This document shows positions 1 to 5,148 of a stretch of 6,423 nt of DNA, piece by piece; positions within the stretch are counted from its first letter, which is position 1, and each line of letters opens with the position of its first letter. Below the pieces are notes generated by a model. That model was not told where the DNA came from, made no database searches, and saw only the letters and a program-made list of their open reading frames with translations. The DNA is from Bacillota bacterium (GTDB lineage: Bacteria > Bacillota > Sulfobacillia > Symbiobacteriales > Symbiobacteriaceae), in assembly GCA_028287415.1 (NCBI GenBank), contig JAQBPS010000493.1, positions 1 through 6,423 of the forward strand, in the 5' to 3' direction. The position numbers and the translations under genes were made by a program.

Positions 1-2
1 TT

Positions 3-887
3 CCCGATGAAGTTGCGACGGCCATCGGCTCTGCCCGTTTCCTGGATGGGAACACAGGCTGGGTAACCGTCGCCACCGGGGCCGCCACGAAGTTCCTGCG
101 CACGGCCGATGGCGGAAAATCGTGGGAAACCCTGGCCGCACCGCAGGCCACCCCTGGCTTCCTTGCCTTTGCTGACACACAGCACGGCTGGTGGCTGGCA
201 CGCACTGACGCCTCCATGGGCTCGGAAACAGTCGAACTGTACCGGACCAACGATGGCGGCAAGAACTGGACACCGGTGGCCAAGACCGCCCCGGCCGGTC
301 AGGGGAGCCCCGGTTCGCTGCCCCGGACGGCACTCAAAACCGGCATGATGTTTCGGGATGCATCCAACGGCTGGGTGACCGCCGAGTCGCGCCAACCGGA
401 TCAGGTCTGGCTCTATCGCACCTCTGACGGGGGGCAGACCTGGCGCCAGCAAAGCCTGCCAGTGCCTGCCACCTTCAAGGGCCAGTCCCCCCGGACGGCG
501 GCGCCCCGCTTCTTCTCGGCGACGGCGGGCATCCTGCCTGTCACCTTCACGGATAGCTTGGAGACGGTGTTCTACCGCACCACGGACGGCGGCGAAACCT
601 GGACACCCACTGCGCCGGTGAAAACCAGACCGTTGCCGAACGGTGCGCTGCTGGCGGACTTCGCGGACCCCGCACACGGCTGGACCTCGGACGGCAGCGT
701 ACTCTATAGCACCACGGACGGCGGGGGCACCTGGACGTCTAAGACTCCCGGCACATCCCTGGCCGGCGTTCAGCAGTTCAACTTCGTCACCCCCCAGATC
801 GGCTGGGGCGTAATGGGTGAGGGTTCCGCCACGCTCATCAAATCGACGGACGGGGGCACCACCTGGACGGCGGTCAGTGCCCGGTAA
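3..887 (+). CDS. Asp-box (BNR-type) beta-propeller protein, Ycf48/sialidase-like, N-terminus outside window
   Basis: The reading frame is open from the window edge to TAA at 885-887, giving 294 visible residues; the start lies upstream. Six Asp-box motifs of the form [S/T/A/N]-D-G-G-x-[T/S/N]-W are visible at residues 35-41, 83-89, 141-147, 194-200, 238-244 and 282-288, 44 to 58 residues apart. Most blades also carry a preceding 'x-G-W' strand (residues 19-20, 62-63, 123-124, 226-227, 267-268). This is the signature of the Ycf48/sialidase/sortilin-type beta-propeller, where Asp-boxes sit in the turns between the outer strands of each blade. In non-photosynthetic bacteria such proteins are usually secreted or lipid-anchored and are often annotated 'photosystem II stability/assembly factor-like'; a role in photosynthesis is not implied. 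The last Asp-box lies six residues from the end, so the propeller closes at the C-terminus. Export signal and ligand cannot be judged without the N-terminus. Confidence 0.9.
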   Translation, partial: PDEVATAIGSARFLDGNTGWVTVATGAATKFLRTADGGKSWETLAAPQATPGFLAFADTQHGWWLARTDASMGSETVELYRTNDGGKNWTPVAKTAPAGQGSPGSLPRTALKTGMMFRDASNGWVTAESRQPDQVWLYRTSDGGQTWRQQSLPVPATFKGQSPRTAAPRFFSATAGILPVTFTDSLETVFYRTTDGGETWTPTAPVKTRPLPNGALLADFADPAHGWTSDGSVLYSTTDGGGTWTSKTPGTSLAGVQQFNFVTPQIGWGVMGEGSATLIKSTDGGTTWTAVSAR

Positions 888-913
888 GCTCCGCACAGAT
901 CCAGCCATGAAAA

Positions 914-939
914 GAGCCGGCACCCGAAGGTGCCGGCTC
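914..939. terminator. Strong hairpin; intrinsic terminator best formed on the minus strand
   Basis: A perfect 11-bp inverted repeat, GAGCCGGCACC (914-924) and GGTGCCGGCTC (929-939), encloses four bases. Read on the minus strand the loop is TTCG closed by C-G, the very stable UUCG tetraloop, and the stem is followed directly by TTTT (complement of 910-913). That is textbook intrinsic-terminator geometry for leftward transcription. On the plus strand the same hairpin begins 27 bases after the stop of the beta-propeller gene, but no T-run follows it, so rightward termination would depend on the stem alone. It probably acts in both directions between the converging genes. Confidence 0.8.
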
Positions 940-1034
940 AGGCTGCAGACAAAGGCACCGCTTGCCGCGTAGTGCTGCGGACCCTGGAATCGAACTGCAA
1001 CAGCGTCCAATTTTATCACCGCCCACCCCGCACG

Positions 1035-1179
1035 GAACTGAAAAATTCGGACGAATCGAAGCCAAATGACGCCTAATTGGGCCGCTGGAGGCCGATCTGG
1101 GCCTCCCGCGTAGCCCTGAGCACGTACAAATGGTAATTTAAGGTAAAAATCGGGGTAATTGATCCGAATTTTTCAACTC
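1035..1179. repeat. Imperfect inverted-repeat-bounded 145-bp segment, MITE-like or structured RNA
   Basis: The segment 1039-1051 (TGAAAAATTCGGA) is the exact reverse complement of 1163-1175. Extending to 1035-1056 versus 1158-1179 gives 18 of 22 matching positions. Between the arms lies a perfect 7-bp hairpin, GGAGGCC (1087-1093) / GGCCTCC (1100-1106), with a six-base loop. The arms and the right half are clearly richer in A/T than the surrounding DNA. The arrangement resembles a miniature inverted-repeat element or the base of a long structured transcript. I see no target-site duplication at the flanks (left CGCACG, right AGCCAT) and no second copy in this window, so mobility is inference only. 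Confidence 0.4.
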
Positions 1180-1371
1180 AGCCATCCGAGCCTGGTGCAA
1201 AAAATGGACGGTGGGAACCGGGCAGCCGGGCAGGGTAGCGGCGAAGGCGCAACGCAACCATTGTGCCCACCGCTGGACCGGCGGGGCGGAGTCGCGCTGC
1301 TTGCCTTCCCGCTGAGCGCTCTAAGTGATGGCTCTTTAACCAGCGACTTTGTCATCATCCTGAGCGGCACC

Positions 1372-2109
1372 TTACTTATGAATCACAATCTCAGCCGCCG
1401 TACCCTGCGCCGGGTAGGACAGCATCAGCGGCCCGGCCCAGGTGATCTCGACCTGCGGGCCAACCTGAAGGTCCGCAACCGCGCCGGCCCTGGTCTGCGC
1501 TGCCTCCCGCACCGTGATCCGGGTTGACGACGTGATCGATGCCCAGGTGAGCCGCTGCTCGCTGTTGGCCATCCGATCCCCCGCCAGCAGCACGCGCGGA
1601 TGCTCCCCCGCCTCAACCTGCGTGATGGTCCCCCGCTCCGCCTGCTGGCCTGCGCCCGGCGCTGCCTTGACTGGGGAGGTCAGCACGATTGCACTGTCCG
1701 TGCCCGTCTGCACCTGGAACCCGAAGATGCCCGACAGCGCATCCGCCGATATCAGCGTCCGCCCAGCGACCAGGGTCGGCGGCTGCTTCATCTGGATCAT
1801 GCGCTCCGGCATCCGCACATGGATCAGCTTGACCGCCGGGTCCCAGGTCACCGTGCCGCCGGCCGCTTCCGCAATCGCACGGACCGGGACCATCAGGACA
1901 CCAGCCACCATGACGGGTCCCTTGTCGAACTTGACGCTCTTGCCATCCACCGTTACGGCAGTCGGCACCTGATTGACATCAGCCGCGGCGGCCGCAGGCA
2001 GCAGCACGCTCGGAATTTTGCCGGGGCCAGCCTCGGTCGCCCACACCGGTGTCGCGAGTGAGGCTGCGAGGCAGAGCGAAAGTGCGGCCCTCATCATGCG
2101 AGAATCCAT
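1372..2109 (-). CDS. Secreted stalk-domain (copper amine oxidase N-like) protein with DUF3221/YobA-like C-terminus
   Basis: This encodes 245 residues. A signal peptide is visible: Met/Arg-rich N-terminus, hydrophobic stretch at about 8-20, and a likely cut after VWA (residue 24). Residues about 46-145 match the 'copper amine oxidase N-terminal-like' or stalk domain, with the hallmark VPVRAIAEAAGGTVTWD (74-90) followed by a second half ending in IVLTSP. This domain is a surface-exposed structural module in Firmicutes and carries no copper-oxidase activity. After a Pro/Gly/Gln linker (about 146-158), residues 159-243 look like the small beta-barrel of the YobA/DUF3221 family: GTITQV, then a VGPQVEITWAGPLMLSYPAQ segment around 216-235 and a final AAEIVI strand. 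The ATG at 2107-2109 is supported by GGGAGGT (2117-2123) seven bases upstream. The GNAT gene ends 84 bases upstream on the same strand, so shared transcription is possible. The protein is probably exported; its ligand is unknown. Confidence 0.85.
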   Translation of the reverse strand: MDSRMMRAALSLCLAASLATPVWATEAGPGKIPSVLLPAAAAADVNQVPTAVTVDGKSVKFDKGPVMVAGVLMVPVRAIAEAAGGTVTWDPAVKLIHVRMPERMIQMKQPPTLVAGRTLISADALSGIFGFQVQTGTDSAIVLTSPVKAAPGAGQQAERGTITQVEAGEHPRVLLAGDRMANSEQRLTWASITSSTRITVREAAQTRAGAVADLQVGPQVEITWAGPLMLSYPAQGTAAEIVIHK

Positions 2110-2129
2110 CCGAACAACCTCCCATCAGT

Positions 2130-2148
2130 GTCTATCATCTGAATAGAC
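2130..2148 (-). promoter_or_regulatory. Short perfect inverted repeat upstream of the stalk-domain gene
   Basis: GTCTAT (2130-2135) and ATAGAC (2143-2148) form a perfect 6-bp inverted repeat with a seven-base spacer. It ends six bases from the ribosome binding site (2117-2123) of the stalk-domain gene. It could be a leader hairpin or a small operator. A second, looser inverted repeat, CTGCGG (2153-2158) / CCGCAG (2178-2183), lies between it and the stop of the GNAT gene. Neither has the T-run of an intrinsic terminator, and I see no good -35/-10 pair here. Confidence 0.3.
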
Positions 2149-2193
2149 GGTACTGCGGGAGTTCGCATTGCACTGGACCGCAGCAAGCTTAGC

Positions 2194-2703
2194 CTACCCC
2201 TGCGTGCCCGGCCTCAGCCGCCCCATGATCAGCGAGTCCACATACTGCCCGTCCCGCCAGGCATTCAAGCGCTTGCGCCCCTCGAGCTCAAAGCCGAACT
2301 GCTGGTACAGCCGCACGGCCCGGTCATTATCCGGATAGACCTCCAGCTCCACCCGCACGAGGTTCAGCCAGCGGTCCGCCGCATCGATCGCTGCCGCCAT
2401 CAACGCCTTGCCGATCCCCCGCCCCTGGTACTGTTCACTTACCATCATACCCAGGTGCGCCACATGCCGGGTGCGGGGGCGGGTGCCCCAGTGCAGGCTG
2501 ATCAGGCCGGCCGCCTTGCTGTCGGCCTCGGCCACCAGCACATAGCTTGTGTCGGGACTATTACCCTCAAAGCGCGTGCGCCAGGCCGCTACGCTCTGGA
2601 TCGGCAACTGCAGCGTGCCCCACACCACGCTGGGCTGTGCCGTGTACGCTGCCACATCCTCCGCATCATCCGGGCGCGCCGCCCTGATCGTCACGTCTGC
2701 CAT
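2194..2703 (-). CDS. GNAT family N-acetyltransferase, YhhY/AaaT-like
   Basis: This encodes 169 residues from ATG at 2701-2703. An in-frame ATG at 2710-2712 lies directly against the AGGAGG ribosome binding site (2713-2718) and so leaves no spacing, whereas 2703 gives nine bases; I therefore chose the shorter form. The N-terminus is the GNAT beta1 pattern VTIRAARPDDAEDV. Residues 93-98 (Q-G-R-G-I-G) are the acetyl-CoA pyrophosphate-binding loop Q/R-x-x-G-x-G. The motif-B region follows with Y133-Q-Q-F-G-F-E-L-E-G. Several stretches match E. coli YhhY (AaaT, an amino-acid N-acetyltransferase) from memory: AQPSVVWGTLQLP (22-34), RPRTRHVAHLG (75-85) and WLNLVRVELEVYPDN (112-126). The likely reaction is acetyl transfer from acetyl-CoA to a small amine or amino acid in the cytoplasm; the true substrate cannot be read from sequence. 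It is transcribed divergently from grpB. Confidence 0.9.
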   Translation of the reverse strand: MADVTIRAARPDDAEDVAAYTAQPSVVWGTLQLPIQSVAAWRTRFEGNSPDTSYVLVAEADSKAAGLISLHWGTRPRTRHVAHLGMMVSEQYQGRGIGKALMAAAIDAADRWLNLVRVELEVYPDNDRAVRLYQQFGFELEGRKRLNAWRDGQYVDSLIMGRLRPGTQG

Positions 2704-2973
2704 GGCCCGCATCCTCCTATGGTCAAATTGCGAGCCAGTGTTTCAGTCGACCAGGCTGAAGGTCCGGCCGCCATACAAGAAGAGCTGTCGCATAGGTATC
2801 TGCCTCCACGCATTCCGATGCCGTCCTGAATACACGATTCCGCTGCAGACAGAAGGGATCGATTCGCTGGCCGCGGAACTGTGGTCGTGAAACCGGTGGT
2901 GCATTCGCTGCGCCTTATTGAAAATTCGACGGGCGAAGCGCTCTCCCTGCGTGTCCGGAAAGGAGCGTATCCC
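2704..2973. other. Divergent intergenic region between GNAT and grpB genes
   Basis: About 270 bases separate the two outward-facing starts, so both promoters should lie here. The GNAT ribosome binding site (AGGAGG on the minus strand, 2713-2718) and the grpB site (AAAGGAG, 2959-2965) mark the edges. I see no convincing -35/-10 pair. A short motif ATTC(C)GCTG occurs three times on the plus strand, at 2837-2845, 2862-2869 and 2903-2910. Open frames crossing this gap lack their own ribosome binding sites and run into the neighbouring genes, so no gene is called. Confidence 0.6.
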
Positions 2974-3513
2974 ATGAAAGTGATCGTGACCGACTACAAC
3001 CCCGCATGGCCGGAGGCCTTTGAGCGGGAGGCCGCGGCGTTGCGGCCTGTGTTCGGGGAGTTGCTCGTGGCCATTCATCATATCGGCAGCACGGCGGTGC
3101 CGGGGCTGAAAGCGAAGCCTGTGGTCGACATCATGCCGATCGTGACCGATATCAGCGCGGTCGATGCGCTGGTCGAGCAGATGAGCACCCTGGGCTATGC
3201 GGCCAGGGGCGAGGGCGGTCTACCCGGGCGGCGCTACTTCTTTCGCGACATCGGCGAGATCCGCACACACAACGTCCACGTGTTTGCGGAGAGCAACACG
3301 GAGGCGATTGACCGGCATCTCGCGGTGCGCGATTACCTGCGCGCACACCCGGACGCAGTGGCAGCCTATGGCGCCCTGAAAGCGGAGCTGGCGCAGCGTG
3401 TCAACCACGACATCGAAGCGTACATGGATGGGAAGGACGAGTTCGTCCGGCGCCTCCAGGCGGCGGCGCTCAAGTGGTACAGGTCACGGCGCGAGGAGAA
3501 ACCTGATCACTAG
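2974..3513 (+). CDS. GrpB/UPF0157 family nucleotidyltransferase-fold protein
   Basis: This encodes 179 residues, the usual length for the family. The ATG at 2974 is fixed by AAAGGAG (2959-2965) with eight bases of spacing, and it begins with the standard family N-terminus MKVIVTDYNPAWPEAFERE; an upstream GTG in the same frame at 2881 has no such support. The hallmark HHIGSTAVPGLKAKPVVDI (35-53) combines the G-S-T loop and the downstream D52-I pair of the nucleotidyltransferase superfamily fold. RTHNVHVF (97-104), also strongly conserved in the family, follows, with a C-terminal helical region carrying NHDIEAYMDGKDEFV. UPF0157 proteins are predicted nucleotidyltransferases; in some bacteria the domain is fused to dephospho-CoA kinase, hinting at a CoA or nucleotide link, but the reaction is not established. 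The last 30 bases overlap the hydrolase gene on the opposite strand. The name grpB is historic and does not mean a GrpE partner. Confidence 0.92.
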   Translation: MKVIVTDYNPAWPEAFEREAAALRPVFGELLVAIHHIGSTAVPGLKAKPVVDIMPIVTDISAVDALVEQMSTLGYAARGEGGLPGRRYFFRDIGEIRTHNVHVFAESNTEAIDRHLAVRDYLRAHPDAVAAYGALKAELAQRVNHDIEAYMDGKDEFVRRLQAAALKWYRSRREEKPDH

Positions 3514-4284
3514 TTCGTTGAACCGCTTGGTCTGCTCGATATTGCAGAGGTGGCTCGATCCCGGGAAGAGGTGCAGCCTGGCGTTTGGCAGCAGCTGGCG
3601 CAGAATGAAGGCGTTGACCACCGGGATTAGCCGGTCATTCGAGCCGGCGAGCACCTTCGCCGGATGCCACAGGCGGGTACTGCGCCCCGGAAGGCCCGGC
3701 CAGGTGCCGCCGGCGATGCCGATGGCGAGGCGGGCATTGTTGGGCGTATCGGCCGACATGGCCCTGCGGGCGATTTCCAGAAACTCGTCCGGGTGCGTGG
3801 CAATGTAGTGGTCGGAGAGCACCAGGGACATGCGGCGCCGGAAGTTGGCGAGCGATGACAGGAAGGGCAGGGGCGCCGCCATCGCCAGGTTCTCCGCCGG
3901 GGTCGGCACCTGGACCAGATCGCCGGCTGTCGACCCGATGAGCACCAGCTTTCCGGCAGCGGTCGGATAGGAAAGTGCGATCTCCTGCACGATCGATCCG
4001 CCCAGGGAGGTGCCCACCAGGTGGGTACGCCCCAGGCCGAGGGCGGCGATCACGTCGACCGTCTCGCGGGCCATCTCCGCCACGGTGTACAGCCCGGAGG
4101 GCTTGTCGCTCAGGCCGGTGCCCCGGTTGTCCAGCGCAACCACCCGGAAGTGGCGGCTGAGGGCGGGAATGTTCTTAAACCAGACCCAGCTGCCCACCAC
4201 CCCCTCCAACAACAGCAGGGACGGCCCGGCACCGCTTTCCTCGTAGTACAGTTCGATCCCCGTGCTCACCCTGATTCTGGGCAT
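3484..4284 (-). CDS. Alpha/beta hydrolase fold protein
   Basis: This encodes 266 residues, a typical length for the fold. The nucleophile elbow G91-T-S93-L-G-G96 is clear. The acid is probably D217 in VLAGSNDRLIP and the base H245 in PGSSHLCNIEQ, giving a complete Ser-Asp-His triad. VVALDNRGTGLSDKP (48-62) is the standard strand/loop of the esterase and enol-lactonase branch. The usual His-Gly of the oxyanion-hole loop before the first helix appears here as Glu-Gly (LLLLEGVVGSW, residues 24-33), which is unusual. The substrate cannot be named: an ester, lactone or C-C bond substrate is possible. ATG at 4282-4284 has GGAGGG (4290-4295) five bases upstream. That ribosome binding site and the start lie inside the end of the upstream small gene (19-bp overlap), suggesting translational coupling. 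The 3' end overlaps grpB tail to tail by 30 bases. Confidence 0.92.
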   Translation of the reverse strand: MPRIRVSTGIELYYEESGAGPSLLLLEGVVGSWVWFKNIPALSRHFRVVALDNRGTGLSDKPSGLYTVAEMARETVDVIAALGLGRTHLVGTSLGGSIVQEIALSYPTAAGKLVLIGSTAGDLVQVPTPAENLAMAAPLPFLSSLANFRRRMSLVLSDHYIATHPDEFLEIARRAMSADTPNNARLAIGIAGGTWPGLPGRSTRLWHPAKVLAGSNDRLIPVVNAFILRQLLPNARLHLFPGSSHLCNIEQTKRFNELVIRFLLAP

Positions 4285-4616
4285 GGATACCCTCCGTTCG
4301 ATGCGGGTACCCCCTCTCTATGCTCATGGGCGCCCGGCTGACACCCATCCCCCGCCAGCCCACCCGCCGCATCGCCGCTGCGGGCCTTCGGCGCGTACCG
4401 CGTCCGCACCAGGCCGAGCATCTCAGCCACCGACACGTCATGCTGCCGGAAGATGGCGCCCATGTAAAAGCGAATGTCGTAGTTCCCGTCCCCGTATATT
4501 ACCAGCAGGAGGGTGTCGGCCGCGGGCTGGCCCCACTGTTCCGCCACCCGGTCCAGGTCCAGGTCGCAATTTTCGCCATCCGCATAGGATGACCCCCACA
4601 CGGGAGGGATGCGCAT
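4266..4616 (-). CDS. Small hypothetical protein upstream of and overlapping the hydrolase
   Basis: I do not recognise this protein. From ATG at 4614-4616 it has 116 residues; an in-frame GTG at 4620-4622 would add two. Neither start has a good ribosome binding site: only a weak AGG (complement of 4627-4629) lies four to ten bases upstream. Residues 1 to about 78 look like a folded soluble domain with mixed charges and hydrophobics (LDRVAEQWGQPAADTLLLV, then YGDGNYDIRFYMGAIFRQ and VAEMLGLVRTRY), and codons are strongly GC-ending. The last 35 residues are Gly-rich and their codons lose that bias just where the hydrolase ribosome binding site and start are embedded, so the tail may be dispensable or the frame may once have ended earlier. 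No signal peptide or membrane segment is seen. The overlap suggests cotranscription with the hydrolase. Its start abuts the start of the divergent repeat-protein gene. Confidence 0.6.
   Translation of the reverse strand: MRIPPVWGSSYADGENCDLDLDRVAEQWGQPAADTLLLVIYGDGNYDIRFYMGAIFRQHDVSVAEMLGLVRTRYAPKARSGDAAGGLAGDGCQPGAHEHREGVPASNGGYPCPESG
4602..4608 (+). promoter_or_regulatory. Ribosome binding site that decides the repeat-protein start
   Basis: GGGAGGG at 4602-4608 precedes two in-frame ATGs. The first, at 4609, is immediately adjacent and too close for normal initiation; the second, at 4615, lies six bases downstream and is the likely start. The site is inside the first codons' upstream region of the opposite-strand hypothetical gene. 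Confidence 0.6.
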
Positions 4617-5061
4617 GGCCACATCGCCTGATCAGCGCCCGGGCGCCGGCGGTGTGCCGATCGGCCGGCCCGCTGCCAGCTTCTTGCCCGCAGGTGCGCC
4701 TGTGGGCGGGCTGGCGTCGACTTTCAACATCGGGGGTGCGCCGATCGCCATCCTCGGTGGTGTGTTCGGGGACGGGCTGCCGCTCGGCGGGCCCGTCGGC
4801 CAGATCTTCCGCGGCACCGCACCGCTCCCCAACACGCTCTTCCTCAACACCGTCACATCGAGTGGACCGATCGGCCTCTTCTTCATTGGCACAAGCGGCG
4901 CACCCATTGGCGTGCCGACCTTTGGCGGCGGTGGTCTGCCGATCGAGCCGAGCCCACCCTTTGCCAGGGAGATTGCCGCCATCGGCCCGCTGACAGCCGG
5001 AGTTGTCGGCCCGCCCCCGCCTTCCGGCGGTGCGCCGATTACCGGACAGGCGGGGATTTAG
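4615..5061 (+). CDS. Gly/Pro-rich protein of about ten degenerate 14-residue repeats, function unknown
   Basis: This encodes 148 residues, about 22% Gly and 16% Pro, with no Lys, Cys, Tyr, Trp or His and a single Met. A core G-[A/L/V]-P-[I/L/V]-G recurs with its proline at residues 15, 29, 43, 56, 70, 85, 97, 109, 125 and 141, an average step of 14. In the better units a Phe lies eight or nine residues after that Pro (F23, F37, F51, F65), followed by a Gly-rich turn. The DNA keeps traces of the unit: CCGATCG occurs at 4657, 4741 and 4867, which are 84 and 126 bases apart (2 and 3 times 42), and again at 4939. GC-ending codons and GGGAGGG upstream support translation. There is no signal peptide, transmembrane helix or recognised domain. 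The composition recalls elastin-like, spore-surface or other structural low-complexity proteins, but that is inference. The frame on the opposite strand is open too, a by-product of the repeated GC-rich codons. Confidence 0.72.
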   Translation: MATSPDQRPGAGGVPIGRPAASFLPAGAPVGGLASTFNIGGAPIAILGGVFGDGLPLGGPVGQIFRGTAPLPNTLFLNTVTSSGPIGLFFIGTSGAPIGVPTFGGGGLPIEPSPPFAREIAAIGPLTAGVVGPPPPSGGAPITGQAGI

Positions 5062-5080
5062 GCGAGGGCCGCCCCCGCCT
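5060..5080 (+). terminator. GC-rich hairpin at the end of the repeat-protein gene
   Basis: AGGCG-A-GGG (5060-5068) and CCC-C-CGCCT (5072-5080) pair around a CCG loop with one A/C mismatch. The stem starts within the TAG stop codon of the repeat-protein gene. No T-run follows, so it may only attenuate transcription or shield the mRNA end rather than terminate. It separates the repeat gene from the DinB gene. Confidence 0.3.
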
Positions 5081-5148
5081 TGCACGGGTCGCAGGTGTTC
5101 CGGGGCCAGGCAGCGAAATACTTGCGACTAAGAGCAACCTCCGGGGAA

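Larger units (their letters stand above)
888..1371. other. Gene-free convergent intergenic region
   Basis: About 480 bases separate the end of the beta-propeller gene (plus) from the end of the stalk-domain gene (minus). No reading frame here has a credible ribosome binding site together with protein-like composition. The region contains the hairpin at 914-939, an AT-rich segment with inverted repeats (1035-1179), three GGTAAWW motifs (1132-1160), and a GC-rich stretch from about 1200 to 1340 in which I see nothing definite. A weak stem GGAC (979-982) / GTCC (1005-1008) followed by AATTTTAT could be a poor rightward terminator. No convincing U-tract terminator is seen directly after the stalk-gene stop at 1372. 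Confidence 0.7.

Noticed and set aside
985..995. Minus-strand GTTCGATTCCA resembling the T-loop of a tRNA or tmRNA.
   Set aside because: The bases either side do not form a five-pair T-stem, and no acceptor stem, anticodon arm or CCA end can be fitted around it.
1210..1219. GGTGGGAACC resembling the T-box antiterminator core GGTGGNACC.
   Set aside because: It has one extra base, lacks the following CGCG and specifier stem, and no plus-strand gene lies downstream for it to control.
1159..1527. Plus-strand frame of 122 residues running into the stalk-domain gene.
   Set aside because: No ribosome binding site, shadow-like composition, and half of it is antisense to a well-supported gene.
2881..2973. 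Upstream in-frame GTG that would extend grpB by 31 residues.
   Set aside because: The ATG at 2974 has AAAGGAG at ideal spacing and matches the family N-terminus; the extension has neither.
2713..3081. Minus-strand frames of 94 and 112 residues crossing the GNAT/grpB gap, one ending in a vaguely GNAT-like tail.
   Set aside because: They lack ribosome binding sites, overlap the certain grpB start in antisense, and the resemblance is too short to call a gene remnant.
4438..5085. Long minus-strand open frames opposite the repeat-protein gene (215 and 116 residues).
   Set aside because: Their Arg/Gly/Pro-rich content mirrors the GC-rich repeated codons of the plus strand, and there is no recognisable domain. 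The plus frame has the better ribosome binding site and GC-ending codons.
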